A stretch of 11,666 nucleotides of DNA from Moraxellaceae bacterium (GTDB lineage: Bacteria; Pseudomonadota; Gammaproteobacteria; Pseudomonadales; Moraxellaceae), in NCBI GenBank assembly GCA_021156385.1, contig JAJNDL010000042.1, positions 1 through 11,666 on the forward strand, given 5' to 3'. Positions 1 to 8,352 of this stretch are shown here, piece after piece. Within the stretch, counting starts at the first letter, position 1. Every line of letters starts with the position of its first letter. Under the pieces are notes generated by a model. The model saw only the letters and a list, made by a program, of their open reading frames with translations. It did not search any database and was not told the DNA's origin. The position numbers were made by a program, and so were the translations under genes.

Positions 1-650
1 CAGGTCGACGGTGCCGACATCAGGCGCACGCCCTTGCGCTCCTGATCCGACTCCTGGTGCACATGGCCCCATGCAATGCCGCGCACATGGCTGAAGTCAT
101 CGATGATGCGCCAGAAGGCTTCGGCATTCTTCACCACCTGGGTGTCCAGCCAGCGACAGCCCATGGGCACCGGGTGGTGATGCAGACATACCAAGATGTG
201 GTGTCCGCGCGTCTTTTCAAGGCTTTCGCGCAGGAACTCCAGCTCAGAGGCCTCGAAATTGCCGGGAACGTGATGCTCCACGCTGGAGTTCAGCATGATG
301 ATGCGCCACGGCCCCTGCTCGATCAGGCAGGGGCTGAGGTGGCTGCGACCGCCCAGGGAGTTGACCATGGGTTCGGTAAGGTCATGGTTGCCCTGCAGCC
401 AGTAGCTGGGGGAACCGAACTGCTCGAGATGGCTACGGAAACGCTTGTAGGAATCGACGGTGCCGTCCTGGGAAATGTCGCCAGTCGCCAGGATGACGTC
501 AATGCGCGGCTGCTCGCTCGCGACCCGGTCGAGCACCTGGCGCAGGCTGTCTTCCGTGTTCAGCCCCAGTAGCCGCCCTTCCGTGCTGGCGAACAGGTGA
601 CTGTCGGAAATCTGGACCACGCGCTGCGGTCTCTGGTCATTCGGGGTCAA
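1..650 (-). CDS. cpdA: 3',5'-cyclic-AMP phosphodiesterase CpdA (calcineurin-like metallophosphoesterase), C-terminus cut off by window edge
   Basis: CpdA (Icc) hydrolyses cAMP to AMP in the cytoplasm and so lowers CRP-cAMP signalling. My translation of the minus strand gives 216 residues before the edge. The class III phosphodiesterase metal-binding signatures are present in order: D16-x-H18 in QISDSH, G57-D58 in LATGD, G87-N88-H89-D90, the H157-H158-H159-P motif, and G195-H196-V-H198-Q. Their spacing matches E. coli CpdA as I recall it, which is about 275 aa, so roughly 55-60 residues are missing. The frame has no ATG or GTG before the first motif. I chose TTG at 650-648 because AGGGA lies 7 nt upstream and it leaves a normal 15-residue lead-in to the first aspartate. 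It is the last visible gene of the thiC-nudF-yqiB run, 69 nt after yqiB and in the same frame. The family call is very sure; the start is less so. Confidence 0.93.
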   Translation of the reverse strand, partial: MTPNDQRPQRVVQISDSHLFASTEGRLLGLNTEDSLRQVLDRVASEQPRIDVILATGDISQDGTVDSYKRFRSHLEQFGSPSYWLQGNHDLTEPMVNSLGGRSHLSPCLIEQGPWRIIMLNSSVEHHVPGNFEASELEFLRESLEKTRGHHILVCLHHHPVPMGCRWLDTQVVKNAEAFWRIIDDFSHVRGIAWGHVHQESDQERKGVRLMSAPST

Positions 651-719
651 GGTACCGTCCCTAGGATGGGGGATTTGCCGGACTGTAACGCAATCCCCTC
701 TTTTTTTTCCAGAATACAG

Positions 720-1223
720 TCACATTGCGGAGCTGGCAGCCCCGGTCAGGCCGACGGGCAGTTGCCAGTCGGCATAGCCTTCGCGCAGGCAGTGCTCGAG
801 GCACTCCGCCAGGAATTCGTTGACCTGGGTCTTTTCGTCCCGGGCCTGCATGGCCGGGTTGGGGTAGCGGTTGCGGGCCGCGATGCGCCGGGCCGTCTGG
901 AAGCGCAGGACCTCGGCCAGCTCCACGTCGTGGTAGATGCGGACCTCCATGTCCAGGCGCGGACACCAGGGCAGGCGGGTGGTGGTCTGGCGCAGCAGCA
1001 GGGTGTCGGTATAGACCGAGCGCTCCAGCACCTCGATGTCCAGCTCGGCCGGGTGTGCGCCGGGCTGCTCCCAGAAGAAGCGGTAGCCTTCCTGGGCGGC
1101 AAGGTCGGGCAGGAGGCGGCGCAGGCGTCCATAATTGAGGGCACAGACCGTCTGCAGGTGCTGCAGGTCGACCGTGTAGCGGGTGGATCCGGCGGTGTGC
1201 AGGGGTGCACCGAACAACTTCAT
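720..1223 (-). CDS. yqiB: DUF1249 family protein (YqiB-like)
   Basis: This 167-residue protein belongs to the DUF1249/YqiB family, whose biochemical role is unknown to me. The strongest family signal is the C-terminal block around residues 117-145, with RNRYPNPAMQ followed by DEKTQVNEFLAECLEHC. An N-terminal segment like LNYGRLRRLLP and a middle rich in beta-strand-like sequence also fit. I see no signal peptide or membrane segment, so it should be cytoplasmic. The start chosen is ATG 1223-1221, which overlaps the nudF stop as ATGA and points to translational coupling. An upstream in-frame GTG at 1271 would add 16 low-complexity residues inside nudF and is unlikely. The order nudF-yqiB-cpdA is the same as in E. 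coli, which supports the call but does not reveal function. The gene ends ATG-TGA. Confidence 0.9.
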   Translation of the reverse strand: MKLFGAPLHTAGSTRYTVDLQHLQTVCALNYGRLRRLLPDLAAQEGYRFFWEQPGAHPAELDIEVLERSVYTDTLLLRQTTTRLPWCPRLDMEVRIYHDVELAEVLRFQTARRIAARNRYPNPAMQARDEKTQVNEFLAECLEHCLREGYADWQLPVGLTGAASSAM

Positions 1224-1837
1224 CTCCGCTTCCAGCGCGCCTGCAGGCGCGGCTTGTTCAGCGCCAGCCACTGCAGGGCGATGATGGCGGGCGCGTTGTT
1301 GATGCGGCCGCGCTGCAGGGCGGCCAGGGCCTGGTTCAGGCTCATCACATTAACACGGATGTCCTCGCCCTCCTCGGGCAGGCCGTGGATTCCGCCGGCC
1401 ATGCTGAGATCGGCACGCGCGACGAACAGGGTGAAGCTTTCGTCGGAACCACCAGGACTGGGCAGGAACTCCATCACCTTCTCCAGAAGGTCGACCGCGA
1501 CGCCAGCCTCCTCCTGGGCCTCGCGGCGCGCCACCATCTCCTGCGACTCGCCCGGCTCGACCAGGCCGGCCACGATCTCCATCTGCCAGGGGTATTCATT
1601 GGCGAGCGCCCCGACGCGGAACTGCTCTATCAGCAGCACCGAATCGGCGTCGGCGTCATAAACCAGAAGCCCGACGGCGGGATGGCGCACGAACATTTCG
1701 CGCGTGATGACAGATCCCATGCCCCCCGCAAACTGGCGATGACGCAAGTGCAGCTTGTCGATCCGGTAGAATCCCTGGAAGAGCGTTTCGCGCTTTTCCA
1801 CCACTACGTCTTCGCTGCCGAATTCTTTACTGACCAT
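1220..1837 (-). CDS. nudF: ADP-ribose pyrophosphatase NudF (Nudix hydrolase)
   Basis: NudF splits ADP-ribose into AMP and ribose 5-phosphate using Mg2+, and clears free ADP-ribose from the cytoplasm. The full Nudix box is visible at about residues 91-113, starting GLVEPGE and continuing RREAQEEAGV, so all the metal-binding glutamates are present. The family-typical SPGGSDE loop and IHGLPEEGEDIRV segment follow, and the C-terminal helix resembles E. coli NudF (INNAPAIIALQWL). Length is 205 aa, close to the usual 209 or so. The start is ATG 1837-1835; a GTG one codon upstream (1840-1838) is equally possible, and GGATAGG sits just before both. The start overlaps the end of the upstream glutaredoxin gene by 11-14 nt and the stop overlaps the yqiB start by 4 nt, so it is in the middle of an operon. 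Confidence 0.95.
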   Translation of the reverse strand: MVSKEFGSEDVVVEKRETLFQGFYRIDKLHLRHRQFAGGMGSVITREMFVRHPAVGLLVYDADADSVLLIEQFRVGALANEYPWQMEIVAGLVEPGESQEMVARREAQEEAGVAVDLLEKVMEFLPSPGGSDESFTLFVARADLSMAGGIHGLPEEGEDIRVNVMSLNQALAALQRGRINNAPAIIALQWLALNKPRLQARWKRR

Positions 1838-2444
1838 CACCTATCCACTCGCGCCGTCTGTCCATGTCCGGGGCGTCGAAACCGCTCAGGACCATGTCGT
1901 CATACACAATGACCGGAACACCATTGTGGCCGAGCGCCTTGTACTGGCGATCCGCTTCGGCATCACGTTCGATGTCCAGGTCACGAAAGCGTATACCATT
2001 CCCGTGGAAGTACTGTCGCGCCTTCGCGCAATAAGGGCACCAGTCGGTGCCATAAAGGACGGGAATTCGCGCCTCTCCGGCGCGATAGATGCCCAGGTCC
2101 TCGAGCCGCTGCCGGTTCCGGGGACGCTCGACATACCAGTCCGAGAGAAACTGCGGATCATAGCCGCGCATGCGCCGGTTGCCGTCGGCGATGACGGGCA
2201 AGGCGCCCCTGCCGGCTTCCACTTCAGCGCACGCGGCATCGTTTTCGCTGATGTCGACCAGCTCGACCGGCACGCCGGCATTTTCCAGCATCTCCGCCGC
2301 CTGGTCGCAGATGTCGCAGGCGGGCGCACTATAGACAAGAACCCGCGAGGACGTCGTTGCCGGTTGTGTATACGAGCGCCACCAGCGCTGGATCTTCGTG
2401 TCGTGCTGCTTGATGTAGATCGCCACCAGCAGCAGCCGGCCCAT
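1827..2444 (-). CDS. Tandem glutaredoxin-domain protein (two thioredoxin-fold domains)
   Basis: This 205-residue protein carries two glutaredoxin-like domains. The first (about residues 34-104) has the dithiol site C43-D-I-C46 and a cis-proline segment ALPV at 81-84. The second (about 127-200) has the classic glutaredoxin site C136-P-Y-C139 and cis-proline segment GVPV at 175-178. Such domains reduce disulfides or glutathione mixed disulfides in the cytoplasm; the true substrate cannot be told from sequence. The first 30 residues hold a short hydrophobic stretch (LLLVAIYI) and a basic WWR motif. This is too short for a normal membrane helix and too unlike a signal peptide for me to claim export. 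The ATG follows the thiC TGA directly with no gap, so translation is probably coupled to thiC. A single-domain glutaredoxin would be about 80-90 aa, so this is a fusion or duplication. Confidence 0.85.
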   Translation of the reverse strand: MGRLLLVAIYIKQHDTKIQRWWRSYTQPATTSSRVLVYSAPACDICDQAAEMLENAGVPVELVDISENDAACAEVEAGRGALPVIADGNRRMRGYDPQFLSDWYVERPRNRQRLEDLGIYRAGEARIPVLYGTDWCPYCAKARQYFHGNGIRFRDLDIERDAEADRQYKALGHNGVPVIVYDDMVLSGFDAPDMDRRREWIGDGQ

Positions 2445-4370
<1,926 letters not shown>

Positions 4371-4383
4371 TCAAAAACCCCCT

Positions 4384-4401
4384 GAAAACACAGGTGTTTT
4401 C
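4384..4401. promoter_or_regulatory. Perfect 8+8 bp palindrome between thiC and tolC, candidate operator
   Basis: GAAAACAC-AG-GTGTTTTC is a perfect inverted repeat with a 2 bp centre. It lies 36 bp upstream of the proposed thiC -35 box and about 70 bp upstream of the proposed tolC -35 box. The 2 nt centre is too short for a good RNA hairpin, so a binding site for a dimeric regulator fits better. I do not recognise the motif as that of a known regulator. Confidence 0.35.
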
Positions 4402-4472
4402 GCAAAATCGAGGGCGCTCCGGGAGGCTCTGCCGAGGAGCCGGAAACGGCGTCGCCGGCAAAGGCTATGTCC

Positions 4473-4501
4473 TTGCAATAAAACCATGCATTGCCTAGGC
4501 T
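4473..4501 (+). promoter_or_regulatory. Weak candidate promoter for tolC
   Basis: TTGCAA (4473-4478) and TAGGCT (4496-4501) are separated by 17 bp on the plus strand. The -35 matches the consensus at four of six positions and the -10 at only three. The start point would fall near 4508, leaving 15 nt to ATG 4523 or 30 nt to ATG 4538. The spacing and position are right but the match is poor. Confidence 0.25.
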
Positions 4502-4522
4502 GGCCGCACTTTTTCAGTCGAA

Positions 4523-5950
4523 ATGATGAGCTCCGCCATGCGCCTGCGTCGCCCCGTCCTGACTTCCCTGTGCCTCGCCATGCTGTCTGCCAGCGCCGCC
4601 CATGCCCTCGACCTCAGCGAAGCGTTCGCCAAGGCACAACAGAACGATCCCGACTGGCGGGCCGCCCGCAATACCTATCTCGCGGACAGCCGCGAGGATG
4701 CCGTCGGCCTCGGCGGTCTCCTGCCCAGCGTCGCCGCCAACGGCAGTGTCTCCAAGACCGAGTTCGACCCCGATTCCCCGACCCCGACCAACCCGGCCTA
4801 CGACGCCGACACCACGCAGTGGGCGGTGAAGGCCACGCAGCCGCTTTTCCGCGCCGACGCCTGGTTCGACTACCAGCGTGCCCGTGCCGTCGCCTCCCAG
4901 GCCGAGGCCAGCTTCCGCAGCCAGGAGCAGGCCCTGGCGCTGCGTGTGTCGCAGGCCTACTTCAGCGTGCTCTCCGCGCAGGAAACCCTGGCCTACGCCG
5001 AGTCCGAGGAAGCCGCTTTCGGACGCCAGCTCGACCAGGCCCAGCAGCGCTTCGACGTCGGCCTGATCGCCATCACCGACGTGCTGGAGGCACGAGCCTC
5101 TTTCGACAGCTCGCGCGCCAACCGCATTGCCGCCGAAGCCGCCCTGCAGGCCGCGAAGGAAAACCTCGCCGTGATCATTGGCGAGAATCCCGGCAAGCTC
5201 GCGCCGCTGAAGCCCGACACCCCCATGCTCAAGCCGACGCCGGCCGATCCCGAAGCCTGGGCCAAGCTCGCCCGCGAGCAGAACCCCGACCTTATCGCCG
5301 CGCGCCGCAACCAGGAAACCGCCCTGGCCGTGAGCCGCCAGGTGAAATCCGGCCACTTGCCCACCGTCGACCTCTTCGCCAGCTACTCCAGCATGGACCG
5401 CGACGCCGGCAGCAACATCTTCGGTTCCGCGCAGAACGGCACGACCACGGCCGTCGGCCTCGAGGCGAGCTGGTCGATCTTCGCCGGCGGCCGCACCTAC
5501 AACACCAGCCGCCAGGCGAGCTACCGCGCCGCTGCCGCACAGGACATCGCCACCGGCACCGAGAAGCAGGTCGTGAACAGCGCGCGTACCGCCTTCAACA
5601 ACGTGTCTGCCGACTCCTACCGCGTCGAGGCGCGCAAGCAGGCGGTGGCCTCCACCGAAGCGTCGCTCGATGCCACCCAGGCCGGTTATGAAGTCGGCAC
5701 GCGCAACATCGTCGATGTGCTGCTTGCGCAGCGGAACTCCTTTGCCGCCAAACGCGACTACGCGGCAGCGCGCTACGACTACGTCATCAACAGCCTGCGC
5801 CTGAAGGCGGCCAGCGGCCAGCTCAGCGAAGTCGACATCAAGGAGCTCAACACCTGGCTGGACCCCAACGCCAGCGTGGTGAGCGCTCCCGAGAAGCCGG
5901 CTGAACCCGTGGAGGCGCCGGCTGCGCTGCCCAGGACGAAGAAGCGCTGA
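4523..5950 (+). CDS. tolC: TolC family outer membrane efflux/secretion channel
   Basis: TolC forms a trimeric outer membrane duct that joins inner-membrane pumps or type I secretion systems to the outside. The 475-residue product starts with a Sec signal peptide: a basic RLRR patch, a hydrophobic core, and probable cleavage after AHA just before LDLSEAF. Two OEP repeats follow. The first holds RFDVGLIAITDVLEAR, almost the same as the E. coli RFEVGLVAITDV segment. The second holds the matching GYEVGTRNIVDVLLAQR. Length fits the family (E. coli TolC is about 493 aa). The tail after residue 450 is rich in A, E and P and poorly conserved. ATG 4523 is the longest start; ATG 4538 gives a neater signal peptide (MRLRRPV) and may be the real one. 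No pump or adaptor gene is adjacent, so it probably serves several partners, as in E. coli. It ends just before a strong terminator. Confidence 0.95.
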   Translation: MMSSAMRLRRPVLTSLCLAMLSASAAHALDLSEAFAKAQQNDPDWRAARNTYLADSREDAVGLGGLLPSVAANGSVSKTEFDPDSPTPTNPAYDADTTQWAVKATQPLFRADAWFDYQRARAVASQAEASFRSQEQALALRVSQAYFSVLSAQETLAYAESEEAAFGRQLDQAQQRFDVGLIAITDVLEARASFDSSRANRIAAEAALQAAKENLAVIIGENPGKLAPLKPDTPMLKPTPADPEAWAKLAREQNPDLIAARRNQETALAVSRQVKSGHLPTVDLFASYSSMDRDAGSNIFGSAQNGTTTAVGLEASWSIFAGGRTYNTSRQASYRAAAAQDIATGTEKQVVNSARTAFNNVSADSYRVEARKQAVASTEASLDATQAGYEVGTRNIVDVLLAQRNSFAAKRDYAAARYDYVINSLRLKAASGQLSEVDIKELNTWLDPNASVVSAPEKPAEPVEAPAALPRTKKR

Positions 5951-5957
5951 GGAATTC

Positions 5958-5999
5958 GCCCATGAAAAAAGGCCGCGGTTGCGGCCTTTTTTCATGGGC
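5958..5999. terminator. Bidirectional intrinsic terminator between tolC and rsmE
   Basis: This is a perfect inverted repeat with 19 bp arms and a GGTT loop. The core is AAAAAAGGCCGC / GCGGCCTTTTTT, extended outward by GCCCATG / CATGGGC. The GC-rich stem with T6 on one side and A6 on the other lets it stop transcription from both directions. It begins 7 nt after the tolC stop and touches the rsmE stop codon (6000-6002). Confidence 0.92.
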
Positions 6000-6710
6000 T
6001 CAGGTGAAGAGCCGGGCGACCAGGGCCGTCACCGCCGTCTCCACGCGCAGGATGCGCGGCCCCAGGTGGACGGCATCGAAGCCGGCGGCGACCAGCTTGT
6101 CGACTTCGTAGGGAATGAAGCCGCCCTCGGGGCCGATCGCCAGCACCGCCGGCCCGTTCAGCGCCACCGGACAGGCATGCGCCGCCACCGGATGCGCCAC
6201 CAGGAGCCGGCGCTCCGCACACAGCACCGGCAGGCGATCCTCGACGAAGGGCTTGAACAGCGGCTCGAGCTGCACGTCCGGCAGCACGGTGTCGCGCGCC
6301 TGCTCGAGACCGAGCAGCAACTCCGCGCGCATCGCCGCGGGCTCGAGCCAGGGCGAGGCCCAGAAACTTTTCTCGACGCGATAGCTGTTCATCAGCACGA
6401 GGCGCTCGACGCCGAGCGCCGCGACGGACTGCAGAATGCGTTTCAGCATCTTCGGCCGCGGCAGGCTGAGCAGGAGGGTCAGCGGCAGCTTGGCCGGAGG
6501 CGGTTGGTCCAGGGCATAGCGGATCTCGATGCCGTCCGTGGAAAGCGCCGAGACGGTGCCCGTGCCCGTGAACCCGCCAAGCTCTCCTACGCGCAGGGAC
6601 TCTCCCACACCGGCGCGATGCACCTCGACGACATGGCGGAACCGGCGTCCGTCGAGCCGGATGATGCCTGGCTCCGGGCAGTCCTCAGGCGTGAACAGGA
6701 GCAGGTTCAT
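6000..6710 (-). CDS. rsmE: 16S rRNA (uracil(1498)-N3)-methyltransferase RsmE
   Basis: RsmE methylates N3 of U1498 in 16S rRNA on the 30S subunit, using SAM. The 236-residue protein has the expected layout: an N-terminal PUA-like RNA-binding region (about 1-70) and a C-terminal SPOUT/trefoil-knot domain. The knot motifs are clear: A191-I-G-P-E-G-G-F, then L216-G-P-R-I-L-R followed by ETA at 224-226, which together form the SAM pocket. The segment LPRPKMLKRILQSVAALGV is also typical, as it corresponds to the GEKMEFTIQKSIELGV region in E. coli. The ATG at 6710 lies inside the end of waaA (26 nt overlap), so it is very likely co-transcribed and coupled with waaA. The pairing of a Kdo transferase with an rRNA methylase has no obvious functional reason. 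Confidence 0.96.
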   Translation of the reverse strand: MNLLLFTPEDCPEPGIIRLDGRRFRHVVEVHRAGVGESLRVGELGGFTGTGTVSALSTDGIEIRYALDQPPPAKLPLTLLLSLPRPKMLKRILQSVAALGVERLVLMNSYRVEKSFWASPWLEPAAMRAELLLGLEQARDTVLPDVQLEPLFKPFVEDRLPVLCAERRLLVAHPVAAHACPVALNGPAVLAIGPEGGFIPYEVDKLVAAGFDAVHLGPRILRVETAVTALVARLFT

Positions 6711-7971
6711 GCGTGCGCAAGCCGGCGATCAGTGCAAGCTGGCGCTGCAGTGCCCCGCGATTGCGCTCCAGCACCTCGCGTGCCGCGATCACCCGGGCGT
6801 TGGCCTGCTCGGGATGGTCGAGCAGCAGGCAACAGGCGCGCGGCAGTTCCTCGGCACCGACCAACTGGAGCGCACCAGCCGTCACCATCTCGTCGGCGAT
6901 GCTCTGGAAGTTGTGCACGTGCGGTCCGGCCAGGGTAGGCACGTCGAGGGCCATGGGCTCGAGGAAGTTGTGTCCGCCCACCGGCACCAGCGAGCCCCCC
7001 ACGAAAGCGACATCCGCCAGCGCATACCACAGCATGAGTTCGCCCATGCTGTCGCCGAGCAGCACCGCCGTATCCGGCGTCACGGCCTCATGGCGGCTGC
7101 GACGCGCCAGCGTGAACCGTTTCTGCCGGACCAGCGAGGCCACGTTCTCGAACCTTTCGGGATGGCGCGGCACCAGAATGAGCAGTGCATGCTTGTGCCG
7201 CGCGCGGATGGCGGAGAACGCCATCAGCACGGGAATGTCCTCGCCCGAATGCGTGCTGGCCGCGACGATAACGAGCCGGTGCGCGAGCTTCCACTCGACA
7301 TGCAGTTGATGCGCCGCCTGCTCGATGCCGGGCGGCGGCGTGATGTCGAACTTGACGCTGCCGGTAATGCTGATGCGCTCCGGCACCACGCCCAGCTGGC
7401 GGAAGCGCGTCGCCGTCGGTTCGTCCTGGGCAGCGACATGCGAGAGCTCGCCCAGCATGGGGCGGGTCAGCCAGCTACCGGCGGCATAGCCGCGCGCCGA
7501 GCGCTGCGAGAGTCGTGCGTTGGCGAGCAGCACGGGAATGCCGCGCGCACGCGCGGAATGGATCATGTTTGGCCAGAGTTCGGTTTCCATCACGACCAGC
7601 GCATGCGGACGTACGCGGCGCAGGAACAGTGCCCATGCCCAGGGAAGGTCGTAGGGAGCGTAGGTGTGCAGCACCGCATCGCCCCAGATGGCCTGGACAC
7701 GGGCGGAACCTGTAGGTGTCATGGTCGTGACGAAAACGGGCTGGCCGGGATTCGCGGCACGCCAGGCATTGATCAGGGGCGCGGCGGCTTGCGTCTCCCC
7801 CACCGAAACGGCATGCACCCAGAGACCGCCTGACATGGCCGGGATGCCAAAGCCGAAACGCTCGTGGACACGCTTGAGATAGTCGGGCGCGTGGCGCGCG
7901 CGCCAGAGCAGCCGCAGCAGCACCAGCGGCAGCAGCAGATGAAAAAGCACTGTATAGAAAATACGCGCCAC
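6685..7971 (-). CDS. waaA: 3-deoxy-D-manno-octulosonic acid (Kdo) transferase WaaA (KdtA)
   Basis: WaaA moves Kdo from CMP-Kdo onto the lipid A precursor at the cytoplasmic face of the inner membrane, building the first sugars of the LPS core. The 428-residue protein opens with a hydrophobic anchor (about residues 4-23). It then has the SVGE motif ending at E59, the expected catalytic glutamate, followed by TTMTPTGSARVQ, METELWPN, ANARLS and ITGSVKFDI. The C-terminal GT-B half carries LILVPRHPERF, GDSMGELMLWY and GGHNFLEP, all signatures of glycosyltransferase family 30. It starts with GTG (7971-7969), preceded by AAAGG about 9 nt upstream; no ATG lies closer to the conserved N-terminus. Its 3' end overlaps rsmE by 26 nt. 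Sequence alone does not show whether it adds one, two or more Kdo residues. Confidence 0.97.
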   Translation of the reverse strand: MARIFYTVLFHLLLPLVLLRLLWRARHAPDYLKRVHERFGFGIPAMSGGLWVHAVSVGETQAAAPLINAWRAANPGQPVFVTTMTPTGSARVQAIWGDAVLHTYAPYDLPWAWALFLRRVRPHALVVMETELWPNMIHSARARGIPVLLANARLSQRSARGYAAGSWLTRPMLGELSHVAAQDEPTATRFRQLGVVPERISITGSVKFDITPPPGIEQAAHQLHVEWKLAHRLVIVAASTHSGEDIPVLMAFSAIRARHKHALLILVPRHPERFENVASLVRQKRFTLARRSRHEAVTPDTAVLLGDSMGELMLWYALADVAFVGGSLVPVGGHNFLEPMALDVPTLAGPHVHNFQSIADEMVTAGALQLVGAEELPRACCLLLDHPEQANARVIAAREVLERNRGALQRQLALIAGLRTHEPAPVHA

Positions 7972-7985
7972 GTTACTTGCCTTTG

Positions 7986-8062
7986 ATCTTGCAGGACCCG
8001 AAGCGGGGATCGGACCGCCAGGGCAACCCGGGACCCGCGGGCACGCACCGGCCCTGCAAGAT
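7986..8062. repeat. 10 bp inverted repeat enclosing a 57 nt GC-rich segment in the waaA leader
   Basis: ATCTTGCAGG (7986-7995) and CCTGCAAGAT (8053-8062) are perfect inverted copies. The enclosed segment contains a CCCG-AAG-CGGG hairpin (7997-8007) and a GC-rich palindromic stretch around CCCGGGACCCGCGGG. In the waaA-sense RNA the closing stem ends only a few nucleotides before the AAAGG ribosome binding site. It could be a structured 5' leader or a small RNA; I recognise no known RNA family. Confidence 0.45.
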
Positions 8063-8106
8063 TCCCCCTGAGGTTAAGAGCGGAAGCGGCTCTTCTCATC
8101 CTTGTA

Positions 8107-8112
8107 ATTATA
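8107..8112 (-). promoter_or_regulatory. Consensus -10 box (TATAAT) facing waaA
   Basis: The minus strand reads TATAAT at 8112-8107, a perfect -10 hexamer in GC-rich surroundings. I see no acceptable -35 at 16-18 bp and no TGn extension, so the promoter is either weak, activator-dependent or not real. If used, RNA would start near 8100 and carry a leader of about 130 nt to the waaA GTG. Confidence 0.3.
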
Positions 8113-8352
8113 TGCGCATGCCTGTGCTGGCGGCGGATAGCGACAGCATGAAGTATGCCTTTACGGGCCGGCACCTGTACCGGCGGCACCCGCTCGACCG
8201 GAACCTTCGGGATTGTGCAAAAAATGTGCGAGCTATGCCAGCACGGCTGCAGTGATTCGCGGGATTGCCGTCACAATTCTCATGCAGAAATCCCCGTTCG
8301 CCATGCCTCCTTCCAATGGCTGCTCCAGGGCATCTCGCATACACTGCCCGGC

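Larger units (their letters stand above)
7972..8352. other. 381 bp divergent intergenic region between waaA and the flavoenzyme gene
   Basis: I see no convincing coding sequence here; the small reading frames on either strand lack codon structure or family resemblance. The left half (7986-8094) is structured, with a 10 bp inverted repeat and a small hairpin (AAGAGC / GCTCTT at 8076-8094), and it carries a TATAAT box facing waaA. In the right half (about 8114-8352) I found no convincing promoter or terminator for the plus-strand gene. A weak GCCGG/CCGGC repeat (8167-8184) is the only symmetry there. No clear Shine-Dalgarno precedes the ATG at 8353. Confidence 0.6.

Noticed and set aside
1224..1271. 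Extended GTG start for the DUF1249 gene
   Set aside because: The extra 16 residues lie wholly inside nudF, whereas the ATGA overlap at 1223 is a typical coupled start.
57..1661. Long plus-strand open frames (57-572, 597-1661) opposite cpdA, yqiB and nudF
   Set aside because: They are antisense to genes with intact catalytic motifs and show no family resemblance. High GC content makes long empty frames common.
8240..8280. GTGA...TCAC symmetry as a possible CRP site upstream of the flavoenzyme
   Set aside because: The half-sites are separated by 15 bp instead of the 6-8 bp that CRP needs.
8155..8352. N-terminal extension of the flavoenzyme to ATG 8155
   Set aside because: The added 66 residues are cysteine-, arginine- and histidine-rich with no conserved pattern, and the Rossmann strand starts right after ATG 8353.
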